From Siculibacillus lacustris (lineage in GTDB: Bacteria > Pseudomonadota > Alphaproteobacteria > Rhizobiales > Ancalomicrobiaceae), in contig NZ_SJFN01000006.1 of NCBI RefSeq assembly GCF_004328075.1, positions 62,001 to 126,000 of the forward strand: a DNA stretch of 64,000 bases, in the 5' to 3' direction. Below, piece after piece: positions 35,307 to 45,244 of the stretch. A program made the position numbers and the translations under genes. The notes beneath the pieces are model-generated. The model saw only the letters and a list, made by a program, of their open reading frames with translations, was not told where the DNA came from and made no database searches. Position 1 is the stretch's first letter. Every line of letters begins with the position of its first letter.

Positions 35307-35543
35307 TCAGGCCACGTTCTTCTCGAGGAACTTGACCGCGTCGCCGACGGTCAGGATCGTCTCGGCGGCATCGTCGGGAATCTCGACGCCGAATTCTTCT
35401 TCGAACGCCATGACCAGCTCGACCACGTCCAGCGAGTCGGAGCCGAGGTCGTCGATGAAGCTCGCATTCTCGGTCACCTTCTCGGCGTCGACGCCCAGGT
35501 GCTCGACTACGATCTTCTTCACGCGTTCAGCGATGTCGCTCAT
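35307..35543 (-). CDS. acpP: Acyl carrier protein
   Basis: Carries growing acyl chains on a 4'-phosphopantetheine arm. 78 residues, acidic. The modified Ser37 lies in the DSL motif ([20 protein letters not shown]). Typical start [19 protein letters not shown] and end [11 protein letters not shown]. Flanked by long gaps on both sides, consistent with separate strong expression of this very abundant protein. Confidence 0.97.
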   Translation of the reverse strand: MSDIAERVKKIVVEHLGVDAEKVTENASFIDDLGSDSLDVVELVMAFEEEFGVEIPDDAAETILTVGDAVKFLEKNVA

Positions 35544-36009
35544 GTGTTTCTCTTCCTAGAACAGGATAAACCGACCCCGAAACCACCGACCGCCCGGCCG
35601 ATGCCCCGATACGAACTCCGACCGAGGCCGCGACACGCGAGGTGCGCGGCGTCCCGACGCCCGAAGGCTCTTCGGAGAGAGCGCTCTCGGCCGAGCGGCC
35701 GGATCGCCCCTTGCCCCTCCCCGCCGCCCCTCGGGGACGTCGGATCGGGAAGGACCACGTTAGTCGACGACCGTCGCCCCCCGGCTTGGTCCGTGGACCG
35801 CGACACTCGCGCAGACCCACGATCGATCGTCTCGTCTTCGTCGGACGCCGCGGAGGACGAAGCTTCGTCGTTCCTCGGTGTCGCTTCGGAGTTTTCGCCT
35901 TCTTCAGGCGAGACCGCGTCGTGCTAGCATACTTTACCAGCCTTGACCAGAGATCCGGGCCTGCGGCCGAATGCTCGCGCAACGGCCGGGACGACCCGGA
36001 ATTCCTCAA
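35544..36009. other. acpP upstream region
   Basis: 466 bases between fabG and acpP, no gene seen. On the reverse strand, TATGCT (35926-35931) preceded by an AT-rich stretch may be a -10 element; the -35 is poor. A long leader before acpP is common. Confidence 0.4.
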
Positions 36010-36747
36010 TCAGATCATCGCCATGCCGCCGTTGACATGGAGCGTCTGACCGGTCGTGTAGGCGGCTTCGTCGCTCGACAGGAATACCACGGAGGCGGCG
36101 ATTTCGGCCGCCCGACCGAGGCGCCCGGCGGGCACCGCGCCGAGGATTCCTTCCTTCTGCTTGTCGGTCAGGACGTCGGTCATCGGCGTTTCGATGAAGC
36201 CCGGCGCGACGCAGTTGACGGTGATGTTGCGGCTCGCCACTTCCTGGGCGAGCGACTTCGACATGCCGATCATCCCGGCCTTGGCCGCGGCATAGTTGCC
36301 CTGGCCGGGGTTGCCGGTGACGCCGACCACCGAGGTGATGCCGACGATGCGGCCGAAGCGCCGCTTCATCATGCCGCGCAGGCAGGCGCGGGCGAGACGG
36401 AAGCCGGAGGTGAGATTCACCTCGATGACCTTGTCCCACTCTTCGTCCTTCATGCGCATGAACAGATTGTCGCGGGTGATCCCGGCATTGTTCACGAGAA
36501 TGTCGATGCGGCCGAACGCCGCTTCGACGGCCGGGACCAGGGCGTCGACCGAGGCGCGGTCCGAGAGATCGCAGACGAAGGCCTCGGCGCGGTCGCCGAG
36601 TCGGGCCTTCAGCTCCTCGAGCACCGCGGCGCGCGTGCCCGACAGGGCGACGGTGGCGCCGGCGGCGTGCAGGCTCTCGGCGATCGCGGCGCCGATGCCG
36701 CCGGTCGCGCCGGTGACGAGCGCGACCTTGCCGGTCAGATCGAACAT
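36010..36747 (-). CDS. fabG: 3-oxoacyl-ACP reductase
   Basis: NADPH-dependent reduction of 3-oxoacyl-ACP in fatty-acid synthesis. 245 residues, SDR fold. Cofactor loop TGATGGIG at 12-19; NNAG at 86-89; catalytic Ser139, Tyr152 and Lys156 (NYAAAKAG); C-terminal GQTLHVNGGMAMI, typical of FabG. Lies 43 bases after fabD in the same direction; probably one operon. Confidence 0.95.
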   Translation of the reverse strand: MFDLTGKVALVTGATGGIGAAIAESLHAAGATVALSGTRAAVLEELKARLGDRAEAFVCDLSDRASVDALVPAVEAAFGRIDILVNNAGITRDNLFMRMKDEEWDKVIEVNLTSGFRLARACLRGMMKRRFGRIVGITSVVGVTGNPGQGNYAAAKAGMIGMSKSLAQEVASRNITVNCVAPGFIETPMTDVLTDKQKEGILGAVPAGRLGRAAEIAASVVFLSSDEAAYTTGQTLHVNGGMAMI

Positions 36748-36790
36748 GGGTCTTCTCCCCTGGCCTCGCGCCGGGCGGCGCGACGGTGGA

Positions 36791-37732
36791 TCACACGAGG
36801 GCGACGACGGCGCAGTCGATGTCGGCCGGCGTACCGATCGGAACGCCCTCGACGCCGGTGACGATGCGCTTGACGAGGCCGCTCAGGACCTTGCCCGAGC
36901 CGATCTCGTAGAGGCGGGTGACGCCGTGGTGGGCGAGATACTGCACCGATTCGCGCCAACGGACGGTGCCGGTGACCTGCTCGACGAGGCGGATGCGGAT
37001 CTGATCGGGATCGGAGATCGAATGGGCCAGCACGTTCGACACCAGCGGCACCACCGGGCGGCGCATGTCGACCGCGGCGAGGGCCTCGGCCATGGCGTCG
37101 GCGGCGGGCTGCATCAGCGCGCAATGGAAGGGCGCGGACACGTTGAGCAGCATGGCGCGCTTGGCGCCGCGGGTCTTGGCGATCTCCACGGCGCGTTCGA
37201 CCGCGGCCTTGGTGCCGGACACCACGACCTGACCGTCGGCATTGTCGTTGGCGACCTGACAGACCGCGCCCTGGGCGGCTTCCGTGGCGACTTCGCGGGC
37301 GGCGGCGAGATCGAGGCCGAGCAGTGCGGCCATGGCGCCTTCGCCGACCGGCACGGCGGCCTGCATGGCGCGGCCGCGGATGCGCAGCAGACGAGCGGTG
37401 TCGGCGAGCGTCAACGCGCCGGCGGCGGCGAGCGCCGAATATTCACCGAGCGAATGGCCGGCGACGAAGGCGGCTTCGCGCTTCAGCCACACGCCCTTTT
37501 CCTCGAGCACCCGGCAGGCGGCGAGCGACACCGCCATCAAGGCCGGCTGGGCGTTCTCGGTGAGGGTCAACCGATCCTCGGGCCCCTCCCACATCAACGT
37601 CGAGAGCTTCTCCCCGAGGGCGTCGTCGACTTCGTCGAAGACGTGACGCGCGGTCGGATAGGCGTCGGCGAGGGCCTTGCCCATACCGACGGCCTGGCTG
37701 CCCTGTCCCGGAAAGGTGAAAGCGATGGTCAT
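36791..37732 (-). CDS. fabD: Malonyl-CoA:ACP transacylase
   Basis: Moves malonyl from CoA to ACP, the first step feeding fatty-acid elongation. 313 residues. FTFPGQGSQAVGMGK at the start; nucleophile Ser94 in AGHSLGEYSA; catalytic His in APFHCALMQPA. The start at 37732 is chosen because the conserved protein begins there and GAGGCGAAG precedes it; upstream open frame is not conserved. First gene of fabD-fabG. Confidence 0.95.
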   Translation of the reverse strand: MTIAFTFPGQGSQAVGMGKALADAYPTARHVFDEVDDALGEKLSTLMWEGPEDRLTLTENAQPALMAVSLAACRVLEEKGVWLKREAAFVAGHSLGEYSALAAAGALTLADTARLLRIRGRAMQAAVPVGEGAMAALLGLDLAAAREVATEAAQGAVCQVANDNADGQVVVSGTKAAVERAVEIAKTRGAKRAMLLNVSAPFHCALMQPAADAMAEALAAVDMRRPVVPLVSNVLAHSISDPDQIRIRLVEQVTGTVRWRESVQYLAHHGVTRLYEIGSGKVLSGLVKRIVTGVEGVPIGTPADIDCAVVALV

Positions 37733-38003
37733 GGTCTTCGCCTCGAATCGTTCGGTCTCTTCGGCGCGAGGGGCACGCGGCTCCCCCTGAGGCGCGAGAG
37801 ACCGCGGGCCGGCGAAAGAGTCAAGAGAAACAGACGTCGATGGGGAAAGCGCGGATGGCGAAGGGGCAGGCCCCCCCTCGAGCACTCGGCGACCCCCTGC
37901 TCGGCCGGGGCGGCAAGACGAAGGACGCGATCGCAACGCTGGCAGTCACATCGAAACACACGCGTAGACACATCAGTTCAAATACTCTTACGCAGCGTCA
38001 TTA

Positions 38004-38035
38004 AATGAAATTCCATTCGATTGAAGAATTTCATT
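38004..38035. promoter_or_regulatory. AT-rich inverted repeat upstream of the chemoreceptor
   Basis: Perfect 9-bp arms AATGAAATT (38004-38012) and AATTTCATT (38027-38035), 14 bases apart, inside the most AT-rich stretch of the region (about 37975-38050) and 63 bases before the receptor ATG. Likely the promoter, with a possible operator. The rest of the 365-base gap 37733-38097 holds no gene. Confidence 0.5.
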
Positions 38036-38097
38036 AACCACTTGTTATTTTCCGGATGTCCACGCTTCCCTTGAGGAACAATAGTGAGGACTCGTCG

Positions 38098-40290
38098 ATG
38101 AACATCCATTCCGTGAGAGTGCGGATCGTCGCCCTCTCGGCTCTCTGCGTTCTCGGATCGACCGGCGCCCTGGTCGGCTACGGCATCGTCGCGGCCGAGA
38201 AGACCGGCAACTTCGTCGACAGCACGGTCGGCACCCTGCTCGACGGCGCGAGCCGCGAGTCCCTCGGGCGCTTGGCGGCCGCCCAGGCGGGCGTCGTCCA
38301 GAAGGAGGTCGACTCGGCCTTCGATGCGGCGCGCAACATGGCGCGGGCGCTGGAGACCGTGGCCGAGGCGGCGGAGCGCGGCGGATCGGCGATCGACATC
38401 CGACGGGCCCAGCTCAACGGCCTGCTGCTGCGGGTGCTCGAGGACAATCCGCGCTTCAACGGCACCTACAGCGCCTGGATGCCCGACGCCCTCGACGGCC
38501 ACGACAAGGCGCATGCCGGCGACAAGGCGATCGGATCGGACGCCACCGGTCGTGCCCTGCCCTATTGGACCCGCGATTCCGCCGGCAAGATCGCATTGCA
38601 GCCGCTGGTCGAATACGACAGTCGCGACCTCCACGCGAACGGCGTGATGAAGGGCGGCTGGTTCATCGGTCCGCAGGAGACCGGCAAGGAGAACATCCTC
38701 GCCCCCCTGCCCTACATCGTCCAGGGCAAGGCGGTCCATCTCGCCACCATGTCGGTGCCGATCAAGGTCGGCGGCAAATTCCTCGGCGTCGCCGGCGCCG
38801 ACTTCGACCTCGCCTTCGTCCAGACCCTGGCGGAACAGGTCAACGGCTCGATCTACGGCGGCAAGGGGTCGCTGGCGATCGTCTCCAACGCCGGTCTGGT
38901 GGTGGCGTCGAGCGCCAATCCCAAGGCAATCGGCGGATCCTTCGACGCCCTCGACAAGGACGCCCGGGCCGACATGGACATTCTGCGCGCCGGCCGCAGC
39001 GAGATCACCATCGACAAGGCGACCGACAGCCTCAAAGTCTTCGCGCCGGTCCAACTGGGCCGGACCGGGGGCGCATGGTCGGTGCTGATCCAGGTGCCGC
39101 GCACGGTGGTCATGGCCGAAGCGGCGCGGCTGTCGGGCGCGCTCGACGCGCGGGCCTCGGCCGATCTGTTCTGGCAATTGCTGGTCGCCGCCGGCGTGGC
39201 GGTGGTCGCACTGGGCGGCATGGCCTTCGTCGGCCACGGCATCGCCTCGCCGATCGGCTCGCTGGCCGATGCGCTGCGGCGGATCGCCTCGGGCGAGACA
39301 TTGGCGAAGATCGCCGGCGCCGACCGGCGCGACGAGATCGGCGACATCGCCCGGGCCGTCGACCACATCCGGGTCGGCGCCGAAGAGGAGGCGCGGCGCA
39401 AGACGGCCCTCGCCGAAGCGGAGCGGGCGCGCCAGGAGCGCGAGCGTCGCGAGACGATGATGAAGCTAGCCGACGAGTTCGAGCAGACCATGGGCGGCAT
39501 CGTCGATCGGGTGGTCGCCGCTTCGGGCCGCCTCGATTCGGCCGCGCAGACCATGTCGTCGGCGACCGGCAACGTCGCCGACCAGTCGGGACAGGCGTCG
39601 AGCGGCGCCAACGAAGCCGCCGCCAACGTCGAGACGGTGGCCTCCGCCGCGGAAGAACTGGCGTCGTCGATCGGCGAGATCAAGCGCCAGGTCGACGAAT
39701 CGGCCCATGTCGCCGGCATCGCCTCCCGCGACGCCGGGGCGACCGCCGAGAAGGTGCGCGAGTTGTCGAACTCGGCCAACAAGATCGGTCAGGTGGTGGA
39801 TCTGATCAACAACATCGCCGGGCAGACCAATCTGCTCGCCCTCAATGCGACGATCGAAGCGGCGCGGGCCGGCGAGGCCGGCAAGGGCTTCGCGGTGGTC
39901 GCCGCCGAGGTCAAGCAGCTCGCCGACCAGACGTCGAAGGCGACCTCGGAGATCGCCTCGCAGATCGGCGAGATCCAGGCCTCGACCCAGGCCTCGGCGA
40001 CGGCGATCGTCGGCATCACCGCGATCATCGACCAGATGAACCGGATCGCCGCGGCGATCGCCTCCTCGGTCGACCAGCAGGGCGCGGCGACCCGCGAGAT
40101 CGCCCACAACGTCACCCAAGCGGCGCGCGGCACCCAGCAGGTCACCGCCAACATCGTCGGGATCCGCGGCGCGGTGGACGAGACCGCGAAGGCCTCCGGC
40201 GTGGTGGTCGCCTCGGCGGCCGACCTCGCCCAGCAGTCCGACGCGCTGCGCGGCGCGATGACCCGCTTCCTGGCCACCGTCCGCGCCTGA
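38098..40290 (+). CDS. Methyl-accepting chemotaxis protein with dCache-type sensor
   Basis: Inner-membrane chemoreceptor, 730 residues. Span 1 at about 8-32; a large periplasmic sensor of double-Cache type to about 350 (contains [13 protein letters not shown] and the [13 protein letters not shown] block); span 2 about 356-380; HAMP about 380-435; signalling domain 460-730, with the conserved hairpin tip near 571-595 ([20 protein letters not shown]). No C-terminal CheR/CheB tether pentapeptide is seen; it ends FLATVRA. The start at 38098 follows TGAGGA; an upstream ATG at 38056 lacks a good ribosome site. The ligand is unknown; dCache domains often bind amino acids or organic acids. No che genes nearby. 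Confidence 0.9.
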   Translation: MNIHSVRVRIVALSALCVLGSTGALVGYGIVAAEKTGNFVDSTVGTLLDGASRESLGRLAAAQAGVVQKEVDSAFDAARNMARALETVAEAAERGGSAIDIRRAQLNGLLLRVLEDNPRFNGTYSAWMPDALDGHDKAHAGDKAIGSDATGRALPYWTRDSAGKIALQPLVEYDSRDLHANGVMKGGWFIGPQETGKENILAPLPYIVQGKAVHLATMSVPIKVGGKFLGVAGADFDLAFVQTLAEQVNGSIYGGKGSLAIVSNAGLVVASSANPKAIGGSFDALDKDARADMDILRAGRSEITIDKATDSLKVFAPVQLGRTGGAWSVLIQVPRTVVMAEAARLSGALDARASADLFWQLLVAAGVAVVALGGMAFVGHGIASPIGSLADALRRIASGETLAKIAGADRRDEIGDIARAVDHIRVGAEEEARRKTALAEAERARQERERRETMMKLADEFEQTMGGIVDRVVAASGRLDSAAQTMSSATGNVADQSGQASSGANEAAANVETVASAAEELASSIGEIKRQVDESAHVAGIASRDAGATAEKVRELSNSANKIGQVVDLINNIAGQTNLLALNATIEAARAGEAGKGFAVVAAEVKQLADQTSKATSEIASQIGEIQASTQASATAIVGITAIIDQMNRIAAAIASSVDQQGAATREIAHNVTQAARGTQQVTANIVGIRGAVDETAKASGVVVASAADLAQQSDALRGAMTRFLATVRA

Positions 40291-40316
40291 GGCGCGACGA
40301 CGACCCGAACGAACCG

Positions 40317-40349
40317 ACGGCCGACCGGGGCGACCCGGCCGGCCGTTTC
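40317..40349 (+). terminator. Terminator of the chemoreceptor gene
   Basis: 13-bp stem with one mismatch (40317-40329 with 40334-40346), GCGA loop, followed by TTT. Starts 27 bases after the stop codon. Confidence 0.7.
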
Positions 40350-40420
40350 GCATGGGTGGGGGCGGGCGGGACGCCGCGAGCGCCGGAGCCGGCGTTTCGA
40401 CCGCCGCCGCGCGTTTCCCC

Positions 40421-40448
40421 TTGCATCGCGCCGGAAAATCTGTAGAAC
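40421..40448 (+). promoter_or_regulatory. Candidate promoter of the rpsF operon
   Basis: TTGCAT (40421-40426) and TAGAAC (40443-40448) with 16-base spacing, about 245 bases before rpsF. This would give a long leader, as is common for S6-S18 operons under autogenous control. Chosen by eye only. No gene is seen in the 402-base gap. Confidence 0.4.
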
Positions 40449-40692
40449 CCGGCCATTCCGTCGGGCGCTCGGCCGGGGGCTGAACGGACGGTCGTGGTCT
40501 TTTTCCGAACATCGGAAGATCGCCGCGGCAGGATCGAAGATCGATCCGTCGTCCCGTGTCTCCGCTCACCGACAGTCATGTTTGTTTCGGGCCCTTCCTC
40601 GTGAGGGATCCCCGGGAGGCTTGGCGCCGGCGCCCCTCGGTCGACGCGACCGTTCCTCACGGTCCGTCGGAGAAACGAGGAAAGGTTTTTCA

Positions 40693-41160
40693 ATGCCGCT
40701 CTACGAGCACGTGTTCCTGGCTCGCCAGGACGTGTCGGCGCAGGCCGTCGACACGCTGATCGCGCAATACAAGACCATCGTCGAAGGTCTCGGTGGCAAG
40801 ATCACCAAGATCGAAAACTGGGGCCTCAAGTCCCTCGCCTATCGGGTCAAGAAGAACCGCAAGGCTCACTACGCCCTCCTCAACATCGACGCGCCCTACG
40901 CGGCGGTCGCCGAAGTGGAACGCCAGGAGCGCCTGTCGGAAGACGTGCTGCGCTTCCTGACCATCCGCGTCGAGGAGCACGAAGACGGCCAGTCGGTGAT
41001 GCTGCAGAAGCGCGACCGCGACGATCGTCGCGACGACCGCCGCGGCGGCGAGCGCGACCGGGGTGATCGCGGTGGCGACCGCGGCGATCGTGGTCCCCGT
41101 CGGGATCGCGGCCCCCGTCGTGACGAGATGACCGAACTGGTGGACGAGGAGAACGCGTGA
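40693..41160 (+). CDS. rpsF: 30S ribosomal protein S6 with long charged tail
   Basis: Small-subunit protein that pairs with S18 on 16S rRNA. 155 residues. Residues 1-105 are the normal S6 fold ([39 protein letters not shown]). From about residue 108 a low-complexity tail of Arg, Asp and Gly repeats ([12 protein letters not shown]-like) follows and ends in the acidic [12 protein letters not shown]. Tails of S6 vary among bacteria; this one is long. The stop overlaps the rpsR start by one base (TGATG). Confidence 0.95.
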   Translation: MPLYEHVFLARQDVSAQAVDTLIAQYKTIVEGLGGKITKIENWGLKSLAYRVKKNRKAHYALLNIDAPYAAVAEVERQERLSEDVLRFLTIRVEEHEDGQSVMLQKRDRDDRRDDRRGGERDRGDRGGDRGDRGPRRDRGPRRDEMTELVDEENA

Positions 41161-41408
41161 TGGTCGACGTCAATTCCAGCCCGGCCCGGCGTCCCTTCTT
41201 CCGTCGCCGCAAGACCTGCCCGTTCTCCGGCGCCAACGCCCCGAAGATCGACTACAAGGACGTCAAGCTCCTGCAGCGCTTCGTCTCCGAGCGCGGCAAG
41301 ATCGTGCCGTCGCGGATCACCGCGGTGTCGGCCAAGAAGCAGCGCGAGCTCGCCAAGGCGATCAAGCGCGCCCGCTTCATCGGCCTGCTGCCCTTCGTGA
41401 TCAAGTGA
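41160..41408 (+). CDS. rpsR: 30S ribosomal protein S18
   Basis: Partner of S6 on the platform of the small subunit. 82 residues. Basic start with [15 protein letters not shown], then [20 protein letters not shown] and [20 protein letters not shown]. The ATG at 41160 shares one base with the S6 stop; a GTG just before it (41157) is also possible. Confidence 0.96.
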   Translation: MVDVNSSPARRPFFRRRKTCPFSGANAPKIDYKDVKLLQRFVSERGKIVPSRITAVSAKKQRELAKAIKRARFIGLLPFVIK

Positions 41409-41421
41409 TCGCGTGACCTGC

Positions 41422-41448
41422 CGATCGCGCCGGCCTCCGGCGCGATCG
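41422..41448 (+). terminator. Strong hairpin after rpsR
   Basis: Perfect 12-bp GC-rich stem (41422-41433 with 41437-41448) with a three-base loop, 13 bases after the S18 stop. No T-run follows. It may attenuate transcription into the membrane-protein gene or protect the rpsF-rpsR mRNA end. Confidence 0.5.
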
Positions 41449-41592
41449 ACCTCACGGCGCGGCGCCCCCCCCCGGGGCTGCCCGCCGACTTCGGGCGACG
41501 CGGCCGGCCCTGATGCAACCGGCGCTGGAACGATCGGGTTGGGGCGGCAACACCTCTAACCGTCCTCGACAGAGACGGGACAGCTGGACGAC

Positions 41593-42558
41593 ATGACGAG
41601 CAGGATCTCGCTTCCTTCCCTCGCGATCGCGATCGGTGCCGGGCTCGCCTCGGCGCTGTTGTTCGCGTCGCTGGTCGGCGGCAGCATGTTCGCGCTCCCC
41701 CTCTTCGTCCTGTCCGCGCTGCCGCTCGGCATCGTCGCCTTCGGCTGGGGTACCCGCCTCGGCGTGCTCGCGGCGGTGACCGCCACGCTCCTCGTGGCCT
41801 TCGCCCTCGGCCTACCGGCGGCGATCGCCCTGGTGTTGGCGGTGGCTCTGCCGATGCCGCTCGCCTGCCATCTGCTCGGCCTCGCCCGGCCGGCCGATCC
41901 GGCGGCGCCGGTCGCCACGCCGGTCGAATGGTATCCGACCGGCCGCGTGCTGATGGTGCTGGCGTTTGTGATCATCGGCGGCACGGTGGTCGGCGGGCTG
42001 GCGATCGGCTTCGATCCGATCGAGACCTCGCGCGAGGTCGCGGCGGCGGCGCGCGGCATGGTCGCCGGATCGGCGACCTCCTCGGCCGAGGACGTGAGCC
42101 AGATCGAACCGCTGGTCCATGCCACGGTGCGGCTGATGCCGGTGTTCTTCCCGGCGAGCTGGCTGATGGTGACGGTGCTCGACCTGTGGCTCGCCGCCAA
42201 GGTGGTGGCGCGTTCGGGTCGGCTGGCGCGGCCGGCGGAGGATCTGGCGCAGGTCGCGGTTCCGGCCTGGGCCGGGGTCGCCTTCGCGGCGAGCCTGGCG
42301 CTGGCCTTCCTCGACGGCCCGATCGGCCTCGTCGCCTCGGTGATCGCCGGGGCGCTGTTCGCCGTCCACTTCCTGGTCGGCATGGGGGTGCTGCACGTCG
42401 TCACGCGCGGCGCCGACATGCGCATCCTGCTGCTCGCCACGGCCTACGGGCTGGTCCTGCTGTTCTCGATTCCCGCCGCGGCGATCGCCCTGGTCGGCCT
42501 GCTCGACGCCCATTTCGCCTTCCGCAAGCGGCGCCCGCCGCCGCCGGCGGCGCCCTGA
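41593..42558 (+). CDS. DUF2232 polytopic membrane protein
   Basis: 321-residue inner-membrane protein with about eight spans; no catalytic motifs visible. DUF2232 proteins sit between rpsR and rplI in many alphaproteobacteria, exactly as here, and are distantly like the YybS family. A segment between spans (about 110-185) carries FDPIETSREVAAAARGMVAG. Function unknown; conservation of position suggests a housekeeping role, perhaps linked to translation or cell envelope. Confidence 0.85.
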   Translation: MTSRISLPSLAIAIGAGLASALLFASLVGGSMFALPLFVLSALPLGIVAFGWGTRLGVLAAVTATLLVAFALGLPAAIALVLAVALPMPLACHLLGLARPADPAAPVATPVEWYPTGRVLMVLAFVIIGGTVVGGLAIGFDPIETSREVAAAARGMVAGSATSSAEDVSQIEPLVHATVRLMPVFFPASWLMVTVLDLWLAAKVVARSGRLARPAEDLAQVAVPAWAGVAFAASLALAFLDGPIGLVASVIAGALFAVHFLVGMGVLHVVTRGADMRILLLATAYGLVLLFSIPAAAIALVGLLDAHFAFRKRRPPPPAAP

Positions 42559-42633
42559 CCTTCGACTTCCGCCCTCGGGCGGCGACGGACTTCGGACTGC
42601 TCTCTTCAATTCAAGCCAAAAGGAATCGATCCC

Positions 42634-43194
42634 ATGGAAGTCATCCTGCTCGAACGCATCGGCCGGCTCGGCCAGATGGGCGACGTCGTCAAGGTCAAGG
42701 ACGGGTTCGCCCGCAACTTCCTGCTCGCCCGCGGCAAGGCGCTGCGCGCCACCAAGGCCAACCGCGAGGTCTTCGAGAAGACCCGCGTCCAGCTCGAGAC
42801 CCGCAACCTCGAGCTCAAGGGCGAAGCGGCGACGGTCGCCGAGACCCTCGACGGTCAGGTGTTCGTGGCGGTCCGGCAGGCCGGCGAGATGGGCAGCCTC
42901 TACGGCTCGGTGTCGACCCGCGACATCGCCGAGATGCTGACCGCCGGCGGCTTCTCGGCCGAACGCAACCAGGTGGCGCTGAACGCGCCGATCAAGACGA
43001 TCGGCCTGCACAAGGTGACCATCCAGCTGCATCCGGAAGTCGCGGCGACGGTGACGATCAACGTCGCCCGGTCCGCCGACGAGGCCGAGCGTCAGGGCCG
43101 CGGCGAAGCCGTGCTCGACCGCGACACCGAAGAGATGTTCGTGCGCGAAGTCGCCCCGATCACCGACGACGCCGGCTACCGCGACGAAGAGTGA
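42634..43194 (+). CDS. rplI: 50S ribosomal protein L9
   Basis: Large-subunit protein binding 23S rRNA at the base of the L1 stalk, with an extended two-domain shape. 186 residues, longer than the usual 150 because of an acidic C-terminal tail ([20 protein letters not shown] and following). N-terminal signature [20 protein letters not shown] followed by [14 protein letters not shown]. The tail is common in alphaproteobacterial L9. Confidence 0.96.
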   Translation: MEVILLERIGRLGQMGDVVKVKDGFARNFLLARGKALRATKANREVFEKTRVQLETRNLELKGEAATVAETLDGQVFVAVRQAGEMGSLYGSVSTRDIAEMLTAGGFSAERNQVALNAPIKTIGLHKVTIQLHPEVAATVTINVARSADEAERQGRGEAVLDRDTEEMFVREVAPITDDAGYRDEE

Positions 43195-43235
43195 GCGACG
43201 GCGGGCCCCGAGGGGGCACGCGACGCGGAGACGGG

Positions 43236-43264
43236 AGAGCCGGGCGGCGACGCTCGGCTCTTTT
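43236..43264 (+). terminator. Rho-independent terminator of the rpsF-rplI operon
   Basis: 11-bp stem with one mismatch (43236-43246 with 43251-43261) and a GCGA loop; the T of the stem end continues into three more Ts. About 40 bases after rplI. It separates the ribosomal genes from the convergent 574-residue gene. Confidence 0.8.
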
Positions 43265-43305
43265 GCGTGAGAGGGGGCATTGGACGTTTTCGACCGCAAT
43301 CGACG

Positions 43306-45030
43306 TCAGGTTCGCTTCGACTGGTCGTCGAGATGGTCGATGACCCAACCGAACCAGTCGCGCAATTCCGGGAAGGGTGCGGCGAAGGCGAGAATTGTGG
43401 TGGCGTGCTCGACGACGAAGCGCATGGCGTGGGTCGTCACCTGAAGGCCCGGATCGACCTCGTTCAATACCAATCCGCCCGCGACGGTCGCAAACACCGA
43501 GTTCGCCCGAACGAGATGGCGAGTCACCACGACCAGGGCGTTGCGGACGACGACATAGCCGGCGTGCCCGGTCGCCGCCATGGTCCAACCGGCTTCGTGG
43601 TAGCCGGCGCCGATCGCCGCGATGAAGCGACGCGCCTCTTCGTCGACCCAACCGTGTTGTTCGCCGAAGCGCCGCAGGATTTCGGCGGTCGGTCCGTCGA
43701 TGGCGGCGATCGTGTCGGACGCGAGCTTGAACCGCTCGGCATCGTCCATCAGCTTGCGCGCCAACGGAAATCCGAGGATGAGGGCACCGTGGACGCGGGC
43801 GGCCCGTTTGAGCAGCGCGAGATGCGCGGGTTCCAGAGGCTCGCTCAGGGTTCGGTCGACGTTTTGGGACTCGAAGGCTTCGACGAAGGCGTGGAGACCG
43901 GCGCCGACGCCCCAGACTTCGGCGACGTCGAGATCGTCGATCGGCCGATCGACGAGGCCGGCATATTCGGCGACGACGACGGCGAGATCCGGGTGGCGGT
44001 TGGCCGATCGCTCGCAGAGTTCGCCGAGGCGCGGGAGCAGGCCGCGGATCTGTCGATGAAGTGCGGCTCGGGCGTCCGGATCGTCGATCCCCTGCGGGTC
44101 GCGCAAGTGGGCGGCCGTGAGGCCCCGCTCGGTGCTCAGATCGAAGGTCGGGCCCTCGGTCTGTACGGGCTCAGAGGGCATTTCAGGCTCGACGAGCGGG
44201 ATAGCGGCGTGCCGCTCCCTTTGCGCATCGATCGCGGCGAAGCGGCGTTTGATCTCGGCGTTGGCGACGTACGGGCCGCGCTCCCACATATCTTCGGGCA
44301 AGGTTAGGCGGGCGAAGTCCTTCTCTTCGTCCGCGGGACGGCCGGCGAGGCGGTCCTCGTACCACGACGTCCAGACGCCCCAATCTTCGTCCACAGCGAT
44401 GAGGCGCTTCGTCAGTTCGGACCATTCATTGGCCAACGCTGAGACAAAAGCCGGAGCTGCTATCGGCCAAAGTGGACGATCAGCTACGAACTCCGGCAAA
44501 TTCCCCGAATCGAATTCTGCAACATCGGCGGCGGTAGCCGAGAAGGCGTGTGCTGCGCCGAGTGCGAAGGCTAGGGTTTCCGAGGCGGATTCACGCGCGC
44601 GTGCAGCGAATGCGGCCACTGCGTCCGCGGACGCAGCGGCGGCAATGGCAGCTGGTTCACCTGAAGATTCTGCGGCGTGGGATGCAGCGGATCCGGCCAA
44701 GCCAACGGATTTCGCGGTCGCGTCGTAGGCGCCGGCCGTCGCCAAGAACGACGCGTACACGATCGAGGGTCGGAATTTTCCCGTGGCAAGCAGCGGATAG
44801 CAAACCTCTGCCCTAGCCAAAGCCACTCCGCGTAGTAACGGTAGTAATATGCTTCCGAATGACCTTCCTCTCCGATCTATCGGTCTCAGCCCGGCAAGCA
44901 GCGGCAACGCTCTCAACGCGGCACGCACCGCTATTACCGCCGCCACTTCTCGTGGCTGCCCCTCCAGCCAACGCCGCAAGTCGTCGTCGGTCTCGATCTT
45001 CGTAAAGTTCGGAATCGACCCGATCTCCAT
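43306..45030 (-). CDS. Uncharacterised 574-residue protein inserted between rplI and dnaB
   Basis: I do not recognise a named domain. The N-terminus (DLRRWLEGQPREVAAVIAVR then ALRALPLLAG) looks like a family of rhizobial proteins of unknown function. Residues 100-175 are very rich in Ala (AAIAAAASADAVAAFAARAR) and probably helical. A Trp-rich block DEDWGVWTSWYEDRLAG follows at about 215-235. The C-terminal half is mixed helix with several hydrophobic stretches but no clear membrane span. No signal peptide. The first third of the gene is less GC-rich than its neighbours, and it runs against the direction of the ribosomal and dnaB genes, both signs of an inserted gene. Possibly a cytosolic protein of accessory or defence type; function is open. 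Confidence 0.8.
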   Translation of the reverse strand: MEIGSIPNFTKIETDDDLRRWLEGQPREVAAVIAVRAALRALPLLAGLRPIDRRGRSFGSILLPLLRGVALARAEVCYPLLATGKFRPSIVYASFLATAGAYDATAKSVGLAGSAASHAAESSGEPAAIAAAASADAVAAFAARARESASETLAFALGAAHAFSATAADVAEFDSGNLPEFVADRPLWPIAAPAFVSALANEWSELTKRLIAVDEDWGVWTSWYEDRLAGRPADEEKDFARLTLPEDMWERGPYVANAEIKRRFAAIDAQRERHAAIPLVEPEMPSEPVQTEGPTFDLSTERGLTAAHLRDPQGIDDPDARAALHRQIRGLLPRLGELCERSANRHPDLAVVVAEYAGLVDRPIDDLDVAEVWGVGAGLHAFVEAFESQNVDRTLSEPLEPAHLALLKRAARVHGALILGFPLARKLMDDAERFKLASDTIAAIDGPTAEILRRFGEQHGWVDEEARRFIAAIGAGYHEAGWTMAATGHAGYVVVRNALVVVTRHLVRANSVFATVAGGLVLNEVDPGLQVTTHAMRFVVEHATTILAFAAPFPELRDWFGWVIDHLDDQSKRT

Positions 45031-45244
45031 GATGCCGCTCTCTCGGAAGGCTGGCCGAGGCGACGTGAGAAATCAACTGGAAGGCGAATGCGCCGAAGGC
45101 CGCTCGAGCATTTTCCGCAACCCGTGCGAGTCTCGCAACGGTCAAGCCCGCAGCGCCCTCCTTGTGAAAAACCTGTGGACGACGCGGTAAAAACCGGGTG
45201 CTCCTTCCTGTTCCGACGAGCGGTCGATATGAGTCGCCCAACCG

